In this document: one piece after another, positions 9,711 through 21,806 of the stretch
How the letters are laid out: each line of letters starts with the position of its first letter
Position numbering within the stretch: position 1 is the first letter of the stretch
Assembly (NCBI GenBank): GCA_002840785.1
Contig: PHCH01000005.1
Location: 1 to 64,000, forward strand
Origin: Betaproteobacteria bacterium HGW-Betaproteobacteria-4
GTDB taxonomy: Bacteria; Pseudomonadota; Gammaproteobacteria; Burkholderiales; Rhodocyclaceae
Direction of reading: 5' to 3'
DNA length: 64,000 bases
The notes under the pieces: model-generated
Databases searched by the model: none
What the model was told of the DNA's origin: nothing
What the model saw: only the letters and a program-made list of their open reading frames with translations
Position numbers and translations under genes: made by a program

Positions 9711-11270
9711 ATGGCACGGCTGAGCATCGGACATCATTTCATCGGCGGACTGTTGGCGACAGTCATGGTGTTTCCTGCCCTTGCCGACTACAACGCCGGC
9801 AATTATCGGCGCGATGCGGACGAGGCCAATCGCCAACGAATGATGAACAGTTTCCGGCGCGATGCCGAAGTGACCAGTCGGCGCAACGATGAGCTACGAC
9901 GCAGCAATGCCTACCAGGCGCCATCGCAAGGCTCCGCCTCGGGCAGCAAGGCGGGTGAATCCAGGGGCGGCGCTTCTGGCAGCGCCTATTCGCCGAGTGT
10001 CGACAGCGGCCCCAGAGCCATCGAAAGCACCACTACGGTCACTGTCCGGGTCAAGGAAAGCGAACAGGACACGGTGGCCCGCATCGTGAAGGAGGCCGAA
10101 GCCGGCAGCGTCGACGCGCAGTGGAACGTGGGACGCCTTTATTACACGGGCGGCTTCGGTGGAGTCAGTCGCAATGACGCCACGGCTGCACAGTGGTTCA
10201 GGAAAGCGGCCCTGGCCGGCCATGCCGAAGCAGGGCTGGCGTATGGCGAAATTCTCTTCAATGCCAAGGGCGCGGACGAGAACCCGGTTGAAGTGGCCCG
10301 CTGGTTCAAATTCGCCGCAGAAAAGGGCATCCCCAGAGCGATGTTTTTCTGGGGCACCCTGCTGGAGGTAGGACATGGCACGAGCCAGGACTTTCCTGCC
10401 GCCTTTGGCTGGATCAGGAAAGCAGCAGAACAGGGCGAAACCAACGCCTATGCCTCGCTCGGCTCGATGTATGCGCAGGGACGTGGCACACCGGCGGATT
10501 TCGCCGCCGCGCACACCTGGCTGCTCAAGGGCGCCGAGCATGGCGACGGGACGGCATGTGTCGATCTGGGCACCCTGTACCTGAAGGGACAAGGCGTTGC
10601 CAAGGACGAGCAAGCGGCAGCGCACTGGTTCCTCAAGGGCGCGGAAGCGGGTAACCGCAACGGCATGTTCAACGCCGGGCTGCTCTACGAAAAAGGCATG
10701 TTTGGGGTCACGCAGGATGTCGACAAGGCGCGCGCCTGGTTCACCAAGGCCGCGGCTGCCGGCATGCCCGCGGCACAACAGGCGCTGGCCCGACTGGGGG
10801 CGACAGGCCCGGCGAGCAACCCCGGGGTGCCTGAAGCGCCGGCTGCCGCCACGGCGAACGGAAAATATTCGGGCCTGTTGCAGACCATTCACTGCCCGCG
10901 CGACCAAGGGGAATACGGCCAGTTCACCGATTACGGGTACTGGGGCGGCGGCGCGTGGTGCGGACAGACCGGCAAGGGCGGTTACTGGGTGTGGGTCGCG
11001 CCGTCGTGGTATGTATGGTCGCAAAGCGGCGGATCGGCCGGCGCAACCGCCAAGGCCCCCGAAGCAAGCATTCCCGAATCGGCCTCGGTGAACGGGAAAT
11101 ATGCCGGACTGTTGCAGACCATCCACTGCCCGCGCGATCAGGGGGAATACGGCCGGTTTACCGATTACGGGTACTGGGAAGGCGGTGCATGGTGCGGACA
11201 GACCGGCAAGGGCGGACACTGGGTCTGGGTGGCACCCTCCTGGTACGTCTGGTCGACCAAGACCCGGTAA
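9711..11270 (+). CDS. Sel1-repeat (TPR-like) exported protein with duplicated C-terminal module
   Basis: Multiple A..W..KAA..G...A...LG..Y..G Sel1 repeats; signal peptide at ATG 9711; two copies of NGKYxGLLQTIHCPRDQGEYGxFTDYGYW. Confidence 0.85.
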   Translation: MARLSIGHHFIGGLLATVMVFPALADYNAGNYRRDADEANRQRMMNSFRRDAEVTSRRNDELRRSNAYQAPSQGSASGSKAGESRGGASGSAYSPSVDSGPRAIESTTTVTVRVKESEQDTVARIVKEAEAGSVDAQWNVGRLYYTGGFGGVSRNDATAAQWFRKAALAGHAEAGLAYGEILFNAKGADENPVEVARWFKFAAEKGIPRAMFFWGTLLEVGHGTSQDFPAAFGWIRKAAEQGETNAYASLGSMYAQGRGTPADFAAAHTWLLKGAEHGDGTACVDLGTLYLKGQGVAKDEQAAAHWFLKGAEAGNRNGMFNAGLLYEKGMFGVTQDVDKARAWFTKAAAAGMPAAQQALARLGATGPASNPGVPEAPAAATANGKYSGLLQTIHCPRDQGEYGQFTDYGYWGGGAWCGQTGKGGYWVWVAPSWYVWSQSGGSAGATAKAPEASIPESASVNGKYAGLLQTIHCPRDQGEYGRFTDYGYWEGGAWCGQTGKGGHWVWVAPSWYVWSTKTR

Positions 11271-11368
11271 TCGCCTTCCGCGCTGGAATTTGCGACCGGT
11301 AGCGCCAAGCCGGTCGAACGGTGCCGATTCCGGATTCGGGGTACGTGCTTGAGGTTGGCCAATCATCT

Positions 11369-11404
11369 CCACGGTCAACCGGAAAAAACGGCCAAAATCA
11401 AAAT
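11369..11404 (+). repeat. Interspersed repeat copy 3
   Basis: CCACGGTCAACCGGAAAAAACGGCCAAAATCAAAAT. Confidence 0.85.
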
Positions 11405-11481
11405 AGCTTGCGCGCACGCCAGCCGGCCGCGATCCACGGCAATGCCGCTAAAATGGCCCTGCCTCCACCTCAACGCGCCCG

Positions 11482-12729
11482 ATGACCCGTCCCTCGCTCA
11501 ACACCCAGATCCTGATCGGCTGCCTGCTCGGCATCGCCGGCGGGCTGTGGCTGGCCACCCAGCCGGCTGCGGCGCCCATCGTCGGCAACACGCTGTACGG
11601 CGCCAAGATGCTCGGCAACCTGTTTCTCGACCTGCTGCGCATGGTGCTCGTGCCGCTGGTCTTTTCGTCGATTGTCGTCGGCGTTGCCAATCTACGCGCC
11701 CATCAGCAGATGCATCGGGTGTGGACGACAACGCTGGCCTTTTTCGCGCTGACCATGGGCGTCGCCATCGTCCTCGGCCTGGGCGCTGCCAACCTCTTCC
11801 GCCCCGGAGAAGGCCTGCAACTGGCGATGTTCGCCGACGCCACGCGGGATTTCCAGGCACGCCAGATGCCGCTGCCCGACTACATTGCCCAATTCATGCG
11901 CGGCCTGTTCCAGAATCCGTTCAAGGCGCTGGCCCAGGGCGAGATCCTGGCCGTCGTCATCATTGCCCTGTTTCTCGGCATTGCGCTGGTCATCGGCGGC
12001 GAGCGCTACAAGAACCTGCGCGTGCTGATCCAGGAATTGCAGGAACTCTGCCTGCTCGTCGTCGGCTGGATCATGCACCTCGCCCCGTTCGGCCTCGCCG
12101 CGCTGCTGCTGCAACTGGTCGCCACGCAAAATGCCGATCTGCTCGCCAGCCTGGCACATTTCATCAGCGTCGTCGTCGGCACCACGCTGTTCCACGGCAT
12201 CGTCGTCCTGCCGCTGCTACTCTGGCTGGTCACCCGGATGTCGCCGCTACGTTTCTGGAAAGGCGCCAAGGAAGCGCTGATCACCGCCTTCGCCACGAGT
12301 TCGAGCGCCGCCACGCTGCCCATCACGCTGCGCTGCGCCGAGCAGCATTTGCACGTCAAGAAGGACATCGCCAACTTCGTCGTGCCGCTCGGCGCCACCG
12401 CCAACATGGACGGCACGGCGCTCTACGAAGCGGCCGCCGCGCTGTTCGTCGCCCGCCTGGCCGGCATTGAACTCGATCTCGCCCACCAGCTCATCATCTT
12501 CTTCGTCGCCATGCTCAGTTCCATCGGCGCCCCCGGCATCCCCAGCGTCGGCATGCTGAGCATGGTACTGGTCCTTGAATCGGTCGGCCTGCCCACCGCG
12601 GCGATTGCCATCCTGCTGCCCATCGACCGCATCCTCGACACCGTGCGCACGGCGGTCAATGTCGAAGGCGACATGGTTGGCAGCCTGGTCGTACAGAAGC
12701 TGAGCGAATCGGCTCGGGCCGATCGCTAA
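11482..12729 (+). CDS. Dicarboxylate/amino acid:cation symporter (DAACS family)
   Basis: Multispan; MLGNLFLDLLRMVLVPLVFSSIVVGVANL; AFATSSSAATLPITLRCAEQHLHVKKDIANFVVPLGATANMDGTALYEA. Confidence 0.9.
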   Translation: MTRPSLNTQILIGCLLGIAGGLWLATQPAAAPIVGNTLYGAKMLGNLFLDLLRMVLVPLVFSSIVVGVANLRAHQQMHRVWTTTLAFFALTMGVAIVLGLGAANLFRPGEGLQLAMFADATRDFQARQMPLPDYIAQFMRGLFQNPFKALAQGEILAVVIIALFLGIALVIGGERYKNLRVLIQELQELCLLVVGWIMHLAPFGLAALLLQLVATQNADLLASLAHFISVVVGTTLFHGIVVLPLLLWLVTRMSPLRFWKGAKEALITAFATSSSAATLPITLRCAEQHLHVKKDIANFVVPLGATANMDGTALYEAAAALFVARLAGIELDLAHQLIIFFVAMLSSIGAPGIPSVGMLSMVLVLESVGLPTAAIAILLPIDRILDTVRTAVNVEGDMVGSLVVQKLSESARADR

Positions 12730-12732
12730 ACC

Positions 12733-13116
12733 CTACCTGCTACGGTCAACCCGAAAAATCAGCCGATTTCCAAATCGGTCCTCGCCGCTGCCCTCGAATG
12801 AGCGGCAGGTGATCGCCGTCCACCGCACCGCCACCTCGCGGCCGTCGCTGCAGCGGACGACGCCGGTTCCGGACTCGCCGGCGCAACTGCCCGGCCGGGG
12901 CGAAGTCTCGGGGGGCGCCAACTGCCCGTCGCAGTGCAGGCGCCCGTCGCCATCGGCCAGGATGAAACTGCCGCCACCGTTCGCGTCACCGGGAAAGCCC
13001 TTGCCGCGCAGCTCGCCCGGCACGTCGCTCAGGCTGCCGCGCGCCTGGTAGCCGAAGGCACACGCGGCGAGCAGCGAGGCGGCGACGATGAGCAGGGAAA
13101 TTCCGCGTTTGTTCAC
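12733..13116 (-). CDS. Small lipoprotein, hypothetical
   Basis: MNKRGISLLIVAASLLAAC lipobox; C-terminus lies in interspersed repeat copy 4. Confidence 0.65.
   Translation of the reverse strand: MNKRGISLLIVAASLLAACAFGYQARGSLSDVPGELRGKGFPGDANGGGSFILADGDGRLHCDGQLAPPETSPRPGSCAGESGTGVVRCSDGREVAVRWTAITCRSFEGSGEDRFGNRLIFRVDRSR
12740..12775 (+). repeat. Interspersed repeat copy 4
   Basis: CTACGGTCAACCCGAAAAATCAGCCGATTTCCAAAT. Confidence 0.8.
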
Positions 13117-13175
13117 AAGGCAGGCAAAGCGTTTTCGGGGATAATCCGCATTTTTACACCCATTCGACGCCCGAC

Positions 13176-14351
13176 GTGAATTCGCATCTCGCCCAACTCC
13201 AGCCCTACCCCTTCGAAAAGCTGCGCGTCACGCCCAACCCGGACTACAAGGAAATCAAGCTCTCCATCGGCGAGCCGCAGCACCCGACGCCGGCTTTCAT
13301 CATCGAAGCGCTGGCCAACGGCCTGAAGGGTTTGGCCAATTACCCGACGACGCAGGGCATTCCGGCATTGCGTCAAGCCATCGCCGCCTGGTGCCAGCGC
13401 CGCTACGACCTGGCGCTCAATCCGGAAACCGAAACCCTGCCGGTCAACGGCTCACGCGAAGCGCTTTTTTCCTTCGCGCAAACAGTCATCGATACCAGCC
13501 GCGGCCACGTTCCGCTGGTGGTCAGCCCGAACCCGTTCTACCAGATCTACGAAGGCGCCGCCTATCTGTCCGGCGCCGAGCCGCGCTTCCTCAACAACCT
13601 GCCCGACAACGATTTCGCCTTCGACTACGCCAGCCTGAGCGAAGAAGAATGGGCCCGCGTCCAGCTCTTCTACGTCTGCTCGCCGGGCAACCCGACCGGC
13701 AAGGTGCTATCGCTGGCCGACTGGAAAACGCTGTTCGCCCTCTCCGACAAGTACGGTTTCGTCATCGCCTCCGACGAGTGCTATTCGGAAATCTATTTCG
13801 ACGAAGCCAACCCGCCCATCGGCGGCCTCCAGGCAGCCAAGCTGCTCGGCCGCTCGAACGAACGGCTGGTCATGTTCTCCAGCCTGTCCAAGCGCTCCAA
13901 CGTGCCGGGCATGCGTTCCGGCTTCGTCGCCGGCGACGCCGCCATCCTCAAGAAATACCTGCTGTTCCGCACCTACCAGGGTTGCGCCATGGCGCCGCCG
14001 GTGCAGACCGCCTCCATCGCCGCCTGGAACGACGAGGCGCATGTCCTCGACAACCGCAACCAGTATCGCGAGAAATTCACCGCCTGCACGCCGCTGATTT
14101 CCGAAGTGCTCGGCACCAGCATGCCCGACGCCAGCTTCTATCTGTGGGCCAAGACGCCCATCGCCGACACCGAGTTTTCCCGCGGCCTGCTCGAACACTA
14201 TAATGTCGTGGTCCTGCCCGGCAGCTTCCTGGCGCGCGAAGTCCGCGGCGTCAATCCGGGGGCCAATTTCATTCGTATCGCGCTGGTTGCCTCACTCGAC
14301 GAGTGTCTGGAAGCGACCCGGCGCATTCGCCAATTCGCACAACAACTGTAA
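13176..14351 (+). CDS. dapC: Succinyldiaminopimelate transaminase
   Basis: PLP aminotransferase motifs (SPGNPTG, SSLSKRSNVPGMRSGF) directly upstream of dapD. Confidence 0.9.
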   Translation: MNSHLAQLQPYPFEKLRVTPNPDYKEIKLSIGEPQHPTPAFIIEALANGLKGLANYPTTQGIPALRQAIAAWCQRRYDLALNPETETLPVNGSREALFSFAQTVIDTSRGHVPLVVSPNPFYQIYEGAAYLSGAEPRFLNNLPDNDFAFDYASLSEEEWARVQLFYVCSPGNPTGKVLSLADWKTLFALSDKYGFVIASDECYSEIYFDEANPPIGGLQAAKLLGRSNERLVMFSSLSKRSNVPGMRSGFVAGDAAILKKYLLFRTYQGCAMAPPVQTASIAAWNDEAHVLDNRNQYREKFTACTPLISEVLGTSMPDASFYLWAKTPIADTEFSRGLLEHYNVVVLPGSFLAREVRGVNPGANFIRIALVASLDECLEATRRIRQFAQQL

Positions 14352-14366
14352 ACAGAGAGAACATCC

Positions 14367-15185
14367 ATGAGCCATCCCCTGCAAGCCATCATCGAAGAAC
14401 TCTGGGAACGCCGCACCGAGCTGTCCCCGCAATCCCCGGTCGATACCGTCGCCGCCATCAACCAGGTGGTCGGCATGCTCGACTCCGGCGCCCTGCGCGT
14501 CGCCGAGAAGATCGACGGTGACTGGGTCACCCACCAGTGGATCAAGAAGGCCGTGCTGCTGTCCTTCCGCGTGCGCGACAACCGCGTCCAGGAATCCGGC
14601 GACGTTCGCTTCTACGACAAGGTCGACACCAAGTTCGAAGGCTGGACTGAAGAGCAGTTCCGTCAAGGTGGCTTCCGCGTAGTGCCGGGCACCATCGTCC
14701 GCAAGGGTTCTTTCGTTGCCAAGAACGCCGTGCTCATGCCCTCCTTCGTCAACATCGGCGCCTACGTTGATGAAGCGACGATGGTCGATACCTGGGTCAC
14801 CGTCGGTTCCTGCGCGCAGATCGGCAAGAACGTGCACCTCTCCGGCGGCGTCGGCATCGGCGGCGTCCTTGAGCCGCTACAGGCCAACCCGACCATCATC
14901 GAAGACAACTGCTTCATCGGCGCCCGTTCCGAAGTCGTCGAAGGCGTCATCATCGGCGAGAACTCCGTTCTTTCGATGGGCGTATACATTGGCCAAAGCA
15001 CGCCAATCTACGACCGCGAAACCGGCGAAGTAACCTACGGCCGCGTGCCGCCAGGCTCCGTCGTGATCAGCGGCACCTTGCCGAAGGCCAACGGCGCGTA
15101 TAGCCTGTATGCCGCGATCATCGTCAAGAAGGTCGACGCGCAAACCCGCTCGAAGACCAGCATCAACGAACTGCTGCGCCCGTAA
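14367..15185 (+). CDS. dapD: 2,3,4,5-tetrahydropyridine-2,6-dicarboxylate N-succinyltransferase
   Basis: Left-handed beta-helix hexapeptides; [67 protein letters not shown]. Confidence 0.96.
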   Translation: MSHPLQAIIEELWERRTELSPQSPVDTVAAINQVVGMLDSGALRVAEKIDGDWVTHQWIKKAVLLSFRVRDNRVQESGDVRFYDKVDTKFEGWTEEQFRQGGFRVVPGTIVRKGSFVAKNAVLMPSFVNIGAYVDEATMVDTWVTVGSCAQIGKNVHLSGGVGIGGVLEPLQANPTIIEDNCFIGARSEVVEGVIIGENSVLSMGVYIGQSTPIYDRETGEVTYGRVPPGSVVISGTLPKANGAYSLYAAIIVKKVDAQTRSKTSINELLRP

Positions 15186-15212
15186 GCCCCACCACTCCAC
15201 GAAGGTCTTGTC

Positions 15213-17539
<2,327 letters not shown>

Positions 17540-17593
17540 TTACTAGCAAACGCTCCCCGCTATCAACTAACAACTAATCACTACCGACTACCA

Positions 17594-18490
17594 ATGACTA
17601 CTGCCGCCAAAACCGAACTGTTCACCGTTCGCGACTACATCCGTTACGCCGTCAGCCGCTTCAACGCCGCCCATCTCTTCTTCGGCCATGGCAGCGACAA
17701 CGCCTGGGACGAAGCCGTGTACCTGACACTGCACACGCTCAACCTGCCGCTCGACCGCCTCGAACCCTTCATCGATGCCCGTCTGCTACCGCATGAGCGC
17801 GAACTGCTGCTCGACGTCTACACCCGCCGTTGCCAGGACCGTCTGCCGGCCGCCTACCTGACCCACGAAGCCTGGCTCGGCGAGCATCGTTTTTACGTTG
17901 ACGACCGCGTCATCGTGCCGCGCTCCTTCATCGCCGAATTGCTCGACGAACAGCTCACGCCGTGGATCGACGATCCCTGGGCGATCGAGTCCGCCCTCGA
18001 CCTGTGCACCGGTTCCGGGTGCCTGGCCATCCTGACCGCCCTCGCCTTCCCGAATGCTGAGGTTGCTGCGGTCGACCTCTCCGAAGATGCCCTTTCCGTT
18101 GCCGAGCGCAATGTCGCCGACTACCACCTGACCGACCGCGTCGAACTGATCCAGTCCGACGCCTTCGCCAAGCTGGCTGGCCGCAAATTCGACCTGATCA
18201 TTTCCAACCCGCCCTACGTCAATGCCGAATCGGTCGCCGCGCTGCCGCCGGAATACCTGCACGAGCCGGAACTGGCGCTCGGCTCGGGCGAAGACGGCCT
18301 CGATTTCACGCGCATCATCCTGCGCGAAGCGAAGAAGCACCTGACTGAAAACGGCATCCTGATCGTCGAAATCGGCCACAACCGCGACGACCTCGAAGCC
18401 GCCTACCCGACGCTGCCCTTCACCTGGCTCGACACCGCTGCCGGCGACGAATTCGTCTTCCTGCTCCACGCCGCCGATCTGCCGGATTGA
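17594..18490 (+). CDS. prmB: 50S ribosomal protein L3 N5-glutamine methyltransferase
   Basis: SAM motif LDLCTGSGCLAI and catalytic NPPY (ISNPPYVNAESVAALPPEYLHEPELALGSGEDGLD). Confidence 0.93.
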   Translation: MTTAAKTELFTVRDYIRYAVSRFNAAHLFFGHGSDNAWDEAVYLTLHTLNLPLDRLEPFIDARLLPHERELLLDVYTRRCQDRLPAAYLTHEAWLGEHRFYVDDRVIVPRSFIAELLDEQLTPWIDDPWAIESALDLCTGSGCLAILTALAFPNAEVAAVDLSEDALSVAERNVADYHLTDRVELIQSDAFAKLAGRKFDLIISNPPYVNAESVAALPPEYLHEPELALGSGEDGLDFTRIILREAKKHLTENGILIVEIGHNRDDLEAAYPTLPFTWLDTAAGDEFVFLLHAADLPD

Positions 18491-19356
18491 CCAAGCTGTT
18501 TGAAATGCCCAGCCCGTTCGAAATCGAAATGGGCACGGTCCTCATGCACGAGCCGTCGTGGGCGCGGGAGGGCGAACTGCGCGCCCAGTTGCTCGACGAA
18601 AGCTACCCCAAGCCCTTCGTCATCGACGACGGCAAATCGCGCTTTCTCTATTTCAACGTCCGCCTCATGCAGAGCGAAATGTCGCTCAAGGCGCCGCACG
18701 ACCTGGCCATCCGCTACACGCAGAAAATGATGGCCTTCCTGCTCTTCCAGCCACGCCCGAAACGCATCGTCCTGATCGGCCTCGGTGGCGGCTCGCTGAT
18801 CAAGTTCTGCTACCAGCGCATGCCCGGCACCCAGCTGACGGCCGTCGAACTCGACCCCAACGTCATCGCCTTCCGCGACACCTTTCTCATGCCGCCCGAC
18901 GATGACCGCCTGCAGGTGCTTGAAGCCGACGGCGCTGAATTCCTCGAAAACACCGAAAAAGGCATCGATGCCCTGCTCGTCGACGCCTTCGACAAAACCG
19001 GCTTCGCACCCAGCCTGGCCAACCGCGAATTCTTCGACAACGCCTACGCCAAGCTCTCGGGCAACGGCGTGCTGGTCATCAACCTGGCCGGCGAAAAGGA
19101 AACCTACGCCGGCCTGATCGGCGAAGCGATGCACGTTTTCGACGACCAGGTCATTGTCATTTCGGTCCCGGACGACGGCAACCACGTGCTCTACGCTTTC
19201 AAGGAACGCCATTTCGAGCCGCGCTGGCGCTGGCTGCACAACTACGCCAAGGAACTGCGCGCCAAGTTCGGCCTCGACTTCCCGGCCTTCGTGCAAAAGA
19301 TGGAACGCTCAACCAAGCTCGGCCTGGCCCGCCGTGAGGCGATTCGCCGGCGCTAG
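18487..19356 (+). CDS. Spermidine synthase-like (SpeE family) protein
   Basis: IVLIGLGGGSLIKFCYQRMPGTQLTAVELDPNVIA; DALLVDAFDKTG. Confidence 0.75.
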   Translation: MTKLFEMPSPFEIEMGTVLMHEPSWAREGELRAQLLDESYPKPFVIDDGKSRFLYFNVRLMQSEMSLKAPHDLAIRYTQKMMAFLLFQPRPKRIVLIGLGGGSLIKFCYQRMPGTQLTAVELDPNVIAFRDTFLMPPDDDRLQVLEADGAEFLENTEKGIDALLVDAFDKTGFAPSLANREFFDNAYAKLSGNGVLVINLAGEKETYAGLIGEAMHVFDDQVIVISVPDDGNHVLYAFKERHFEPRWRWLHNYAKELRAKFGLDFPAFVQKMERSTKLGLARREAIRRR

Positions 19357-19375
19357 CCAGCAATTTTTCCAGTTG

Positions 19376-19411
19376 CTACGGTCAACCGTAAAAAACGGCC
19401 AAAATTGAAAT
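19376..19411 (+). repeat. Interspersed repeat copy 5
   Basis: CTACGGTCAACCGTAAAAAACGGCCAAAATTGAAAT. Confidence 0.85.
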
Positions 19412-19418
19412 GTGGCTG

Positions 19419-20873
19419 CTAAGCGATTTCCTGCAAAATCGCCCGCAACAAACGCCAGCACCGCTCGACCGAAGCAATCTCGACCCGCTCGCCCGGCGCA
19501 TGCGCGCCACGGATGGTCGGGCCAAAGGACACGATATCCATCCCCGGATACTTGTCGCCGATGATGCCGCACTCCAGCCCGGCATGAATGACCTGAACCT
19601 TCGAATCCGCAGCAAAATCCCGCCGATAAACCGATTGACACAACTTGAGCAATTCAGACGCCGGATTCGGCGCCCAGCCCGGATAAAAACCGGATTTTTC
19701 AGCCGACGTTCCACTCAGCGCCCACAAACTGACAATCTCGTCGGCCAGCGCCAGGCTGCCGCTACCGATCAACGAACGCACCATAAAGTTGCACGATCCC
19801 CCATTCGGGTGCACATCGACCATGCCCAGATTGTTCGACGTCTCGACCACGCCCGGCACCTGCCGGCTCATTCGCCGCACGCCATGCGGTGACGCATGCA
19901 GCGAGCCGAGCCAGACCTCCTGCTCGGCCACCGCCATGACCTGCGTTGCCTCGGCCACTGAAACTGCGAGGCTCACACCCTCGTCAATCCCGTGCAACTC
20001 CGCACGCAAGCTGGCTTCCATCCCGCCCAGCCAACTCGCCAGACGCCCGCCCCGACCACCGGGCACGGCCACCGTCGCCACCGCCTCACGCGGCAAGGCA
20101 TTGCGCGCCGAGCCACCGACCAGATCGACCAGCCGAAGCGGCGTCACGCCCTCCAGCTCGCGCAGGACACGAACCAGCAACTTGATCGCATTGCCCCGCT
20201 CCTCGTGAATATCGACGCCGGAATGTCCGCCCCGCAAGCCGCTCAGGGTAATCCTGACCACCTCGAAGCCTGCCGTAACCGGCTCCGCCACGCCGCTGCG
20301 CTCGACATTCACATCCAGCCCGCCAGCACAACCGAGGTAAAACTCACCCCATTCCTCGGTATCGAGATTCAGCATCAGCCGCCCCTGGAGAACGCCCGGC
20401 TCCAGGCCGCGTGCCCCACCCATGCCAGCCTCTTCATCAATAGTCAGCAAGGCTTCGAGCGGCCCATGCACAAGGCTTTCATCGGCAAGCGCCGCCAGAA
20501 TCAACGCCACGCCTATCCCGTTATCGGCCCCCAGCGTTGTCTTTTCCGCCACCAGCCAGCCATCGCGCAGTTCGGGAACAATCGGATCACGGGAAAAATC
20601 ATGGCTACTGTCCGCGTTCTTCTGGCACACCATGTCGAGATGCGCCTGCAGCACGACACCCGGCCGGCCTTCGCCACCAGCGCTCGCCGGCTTGCGGATA
20701 ATCAGATTACCCGCAGCATCCACCACAGTTGCCAACCCCTGCGCCAAAGCCCACTGCAGCAAGGAATCACGCAGCCCAGCCTCCGCCTTCGAAGCGCGCG
20801 GCGTCGCACACAACGTCGCAAAATGAGCCCAGATGGGCGCTGGATCAAGACCGGAAAACACCGAGTTGCTCAC
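19419..20873 (-). CDS. pepD: Aminoacyl-histidine dipeptidase (cytosol nonspecific dipeptidase)
   Basis: LQAHLDMVCQKN, TTLGADNGIGVA, IDEEAGMGGARGL; GTG start at 20873 preferred, as ORF-track start 20966 lies inside attL. Confidence 0.92.
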   Translation of the reverse strand: MSNSVFSGLDPAPIWAHFATLCATPRASKAEAGLRDSLLQWALAQGLATVVDAAGNLIIRKPASAGGEGRPGVVLQAHLDMVCQKNADSSHDFSRDPIVPELRDGWLVAEKTTLGADNGIGVALILAALADESLVHGPLEALLTIDEEAGMGGARGLEPGVLQGRLMLNLDTEEWGEFYLGCAGGLDVNVERSGVAEPVTAGFEVVRITLSGLRGGHSGVDIHEERGNAIKLLVRVLRELEGVTPLRLVDLVGGSARNALPREAVATVAVPGGRGGRLASWLGGMEASLRAELHGIDEGVSLAVSVAEATQVMAVAEQEVWLGSLHASPHGVRRMSRQVPGVVETSNNLGMVDVHPNGGSCNFMVRSLIGSGSLALADEIVSLWALSGTSAEKSGFYPGWAPNPASELLKLCQSVYRRDFAADSKVQVIHAGLECGIIGDKYPGMDIVSFGPTIRGAHAPGERVEIASVERCWRLLRAILQEIA

Positions 20874-20895
20874 GTCGCAGAACTCCAAAAGTGAA

Positions 20896-20927
20896 AACCC
20901 CCGCAGACCTTGCGGTGTGCGGGGGTT
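20896..20927 (-). terminator. Hairpin outside attL, probably the original tRNA-His terminator
   Basis: AACCCCCGCA/TGCGGGGGTT 10-bp stem; T-run on minus strand. Confidence 0.7.
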
Positions 20928-20932
20928 AAATT

Positions 20933-20977
20933 CTGGGGCGACTGATGGGGCTCGAACCCACGACAACCGGAATCACA
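20933..20977. repeat. attL (remnant of tRNA-His 3' end)
   Basis: CTGGGGCGACTGATGGGGCTCGAACCCACGACAACCGGAATCACA identical to 62480..62524. Confidence 0.95.
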
Positions 20978-21275
20978 GAATAGACAGTCACTTACCAGAC
21001 AACTTTCCTAAGATGGCATCGAGCCGGAGGCCGTGGATTCGAGGCCGTGTGCGCCAATCTTAGGAAAAATCCGCCATCACAAGACCCTCACACACGCGTA
21101 TGCATGCGCCTGATGTGCGCGATGCTGTTGCCGGTAAAACTAGTGGTATTCGGAAATAGGTAATAAAGGTAACTAAGAATATAAATTCTACCGTATTGAC
21201 CAACTGACGCACCTTTCGACAAATTGCTTATTGGTGATTTTTTAGTGACATAAAGGTAACAGGATTACCGAATCG

Positions 21276-21328
21276 AAAGGTCATGAAGAAGAAAAATAAA
21301 TCATCTAATAATCAATGACATGACCTTT
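21276..21328. other. Long-loop dyad AAAGGTCATG...CATGACCTTT in AT-rich island
   Basis: 10-bp perfect inverted repeat followed by T tract. Confidence 0.55.
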
Positions 21329-21451
21329 TTTGCCATTTCAGATCACCTTAAATTACCTATGTTCGGTAACTTAATTTCTCCATATAAATCAGCAAGATAA
21401 ATCAGTTCCTCTCGTCGGATTACCAATGTCACCTGGTTCCGGTTACCCCAC

Positions 21452-21676
21452 TCATCTATGAGGCGTTCTCGCCTGCTTGAGGCGCTCTGTGAGTTGGTGC
21501 AAGTCCACGGCGCAAGGATTCGCGTCGTTTTTCCTGACCGACAACCGCCGCCCGGCCCCGCCTGTGGATATCGGCCGTGCCTTCTGCACACTGCACTCTT
21601 TCCCACACACAAAGCGGGCGGGCGGGGCGGGGTCCCGACCGCGCGCCAAGGGGATGAATAGGGTTGTTTTGCTCAT
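21452..21676 (-). CDS. Possible small phage ORF (Ash/Icd-like?), uncertain
   Basis: RFVCGKECSVQKARPISTGGAGRRLSVRKNDANPCAVDLHQLTERLKQARTPHR resembles small prophage ORFs from memory only; overlapping frames are also open. Confidence 0.25.
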   Translation of the reverse strand: MSKTTLFIPLARGRDPAPPARFVCGKECSVQKARPISTGGAGRRLSVRKNDANPCAVDLHQLTERLKQARTPHR

Positions 21677-21693
21677 TTTTTAGGCAAAAATCA

Positions 21694-21722
21694 GGCGGCT
21701 GCCTATTTTTTAGGCAGCCGCC
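21694..21722. terminator. Perfect 12-bp hairpin, candidate bidirectional terminator
   Basis: GGCGGCTGCCTA-TTTTT-TAGGCAGCCGCC. Confidence 0.65.
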
Positions 21723-21806
21723 AACCCCCGGCACGATCCCGTTGGCGAAAAAAAGCCGCCCGGGTGGGGCGGCTGAAGGCAGCCGGGGCCGCTTAGGAGA
21801 AGTCGG

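Noticed and set aside
9894-11417. 507-aa minus-strand ORF
   Set aside because: Antisense of the Sel1-repeat gene.
19419-20966. ORF-track start of pepD
   Set aside because: The extra N-terminus MSWVRAPSVAPEFNPRTPQG is translated tRNA-His/attL and terminator sequence; GTG at 20873 gives the expected PepD start.
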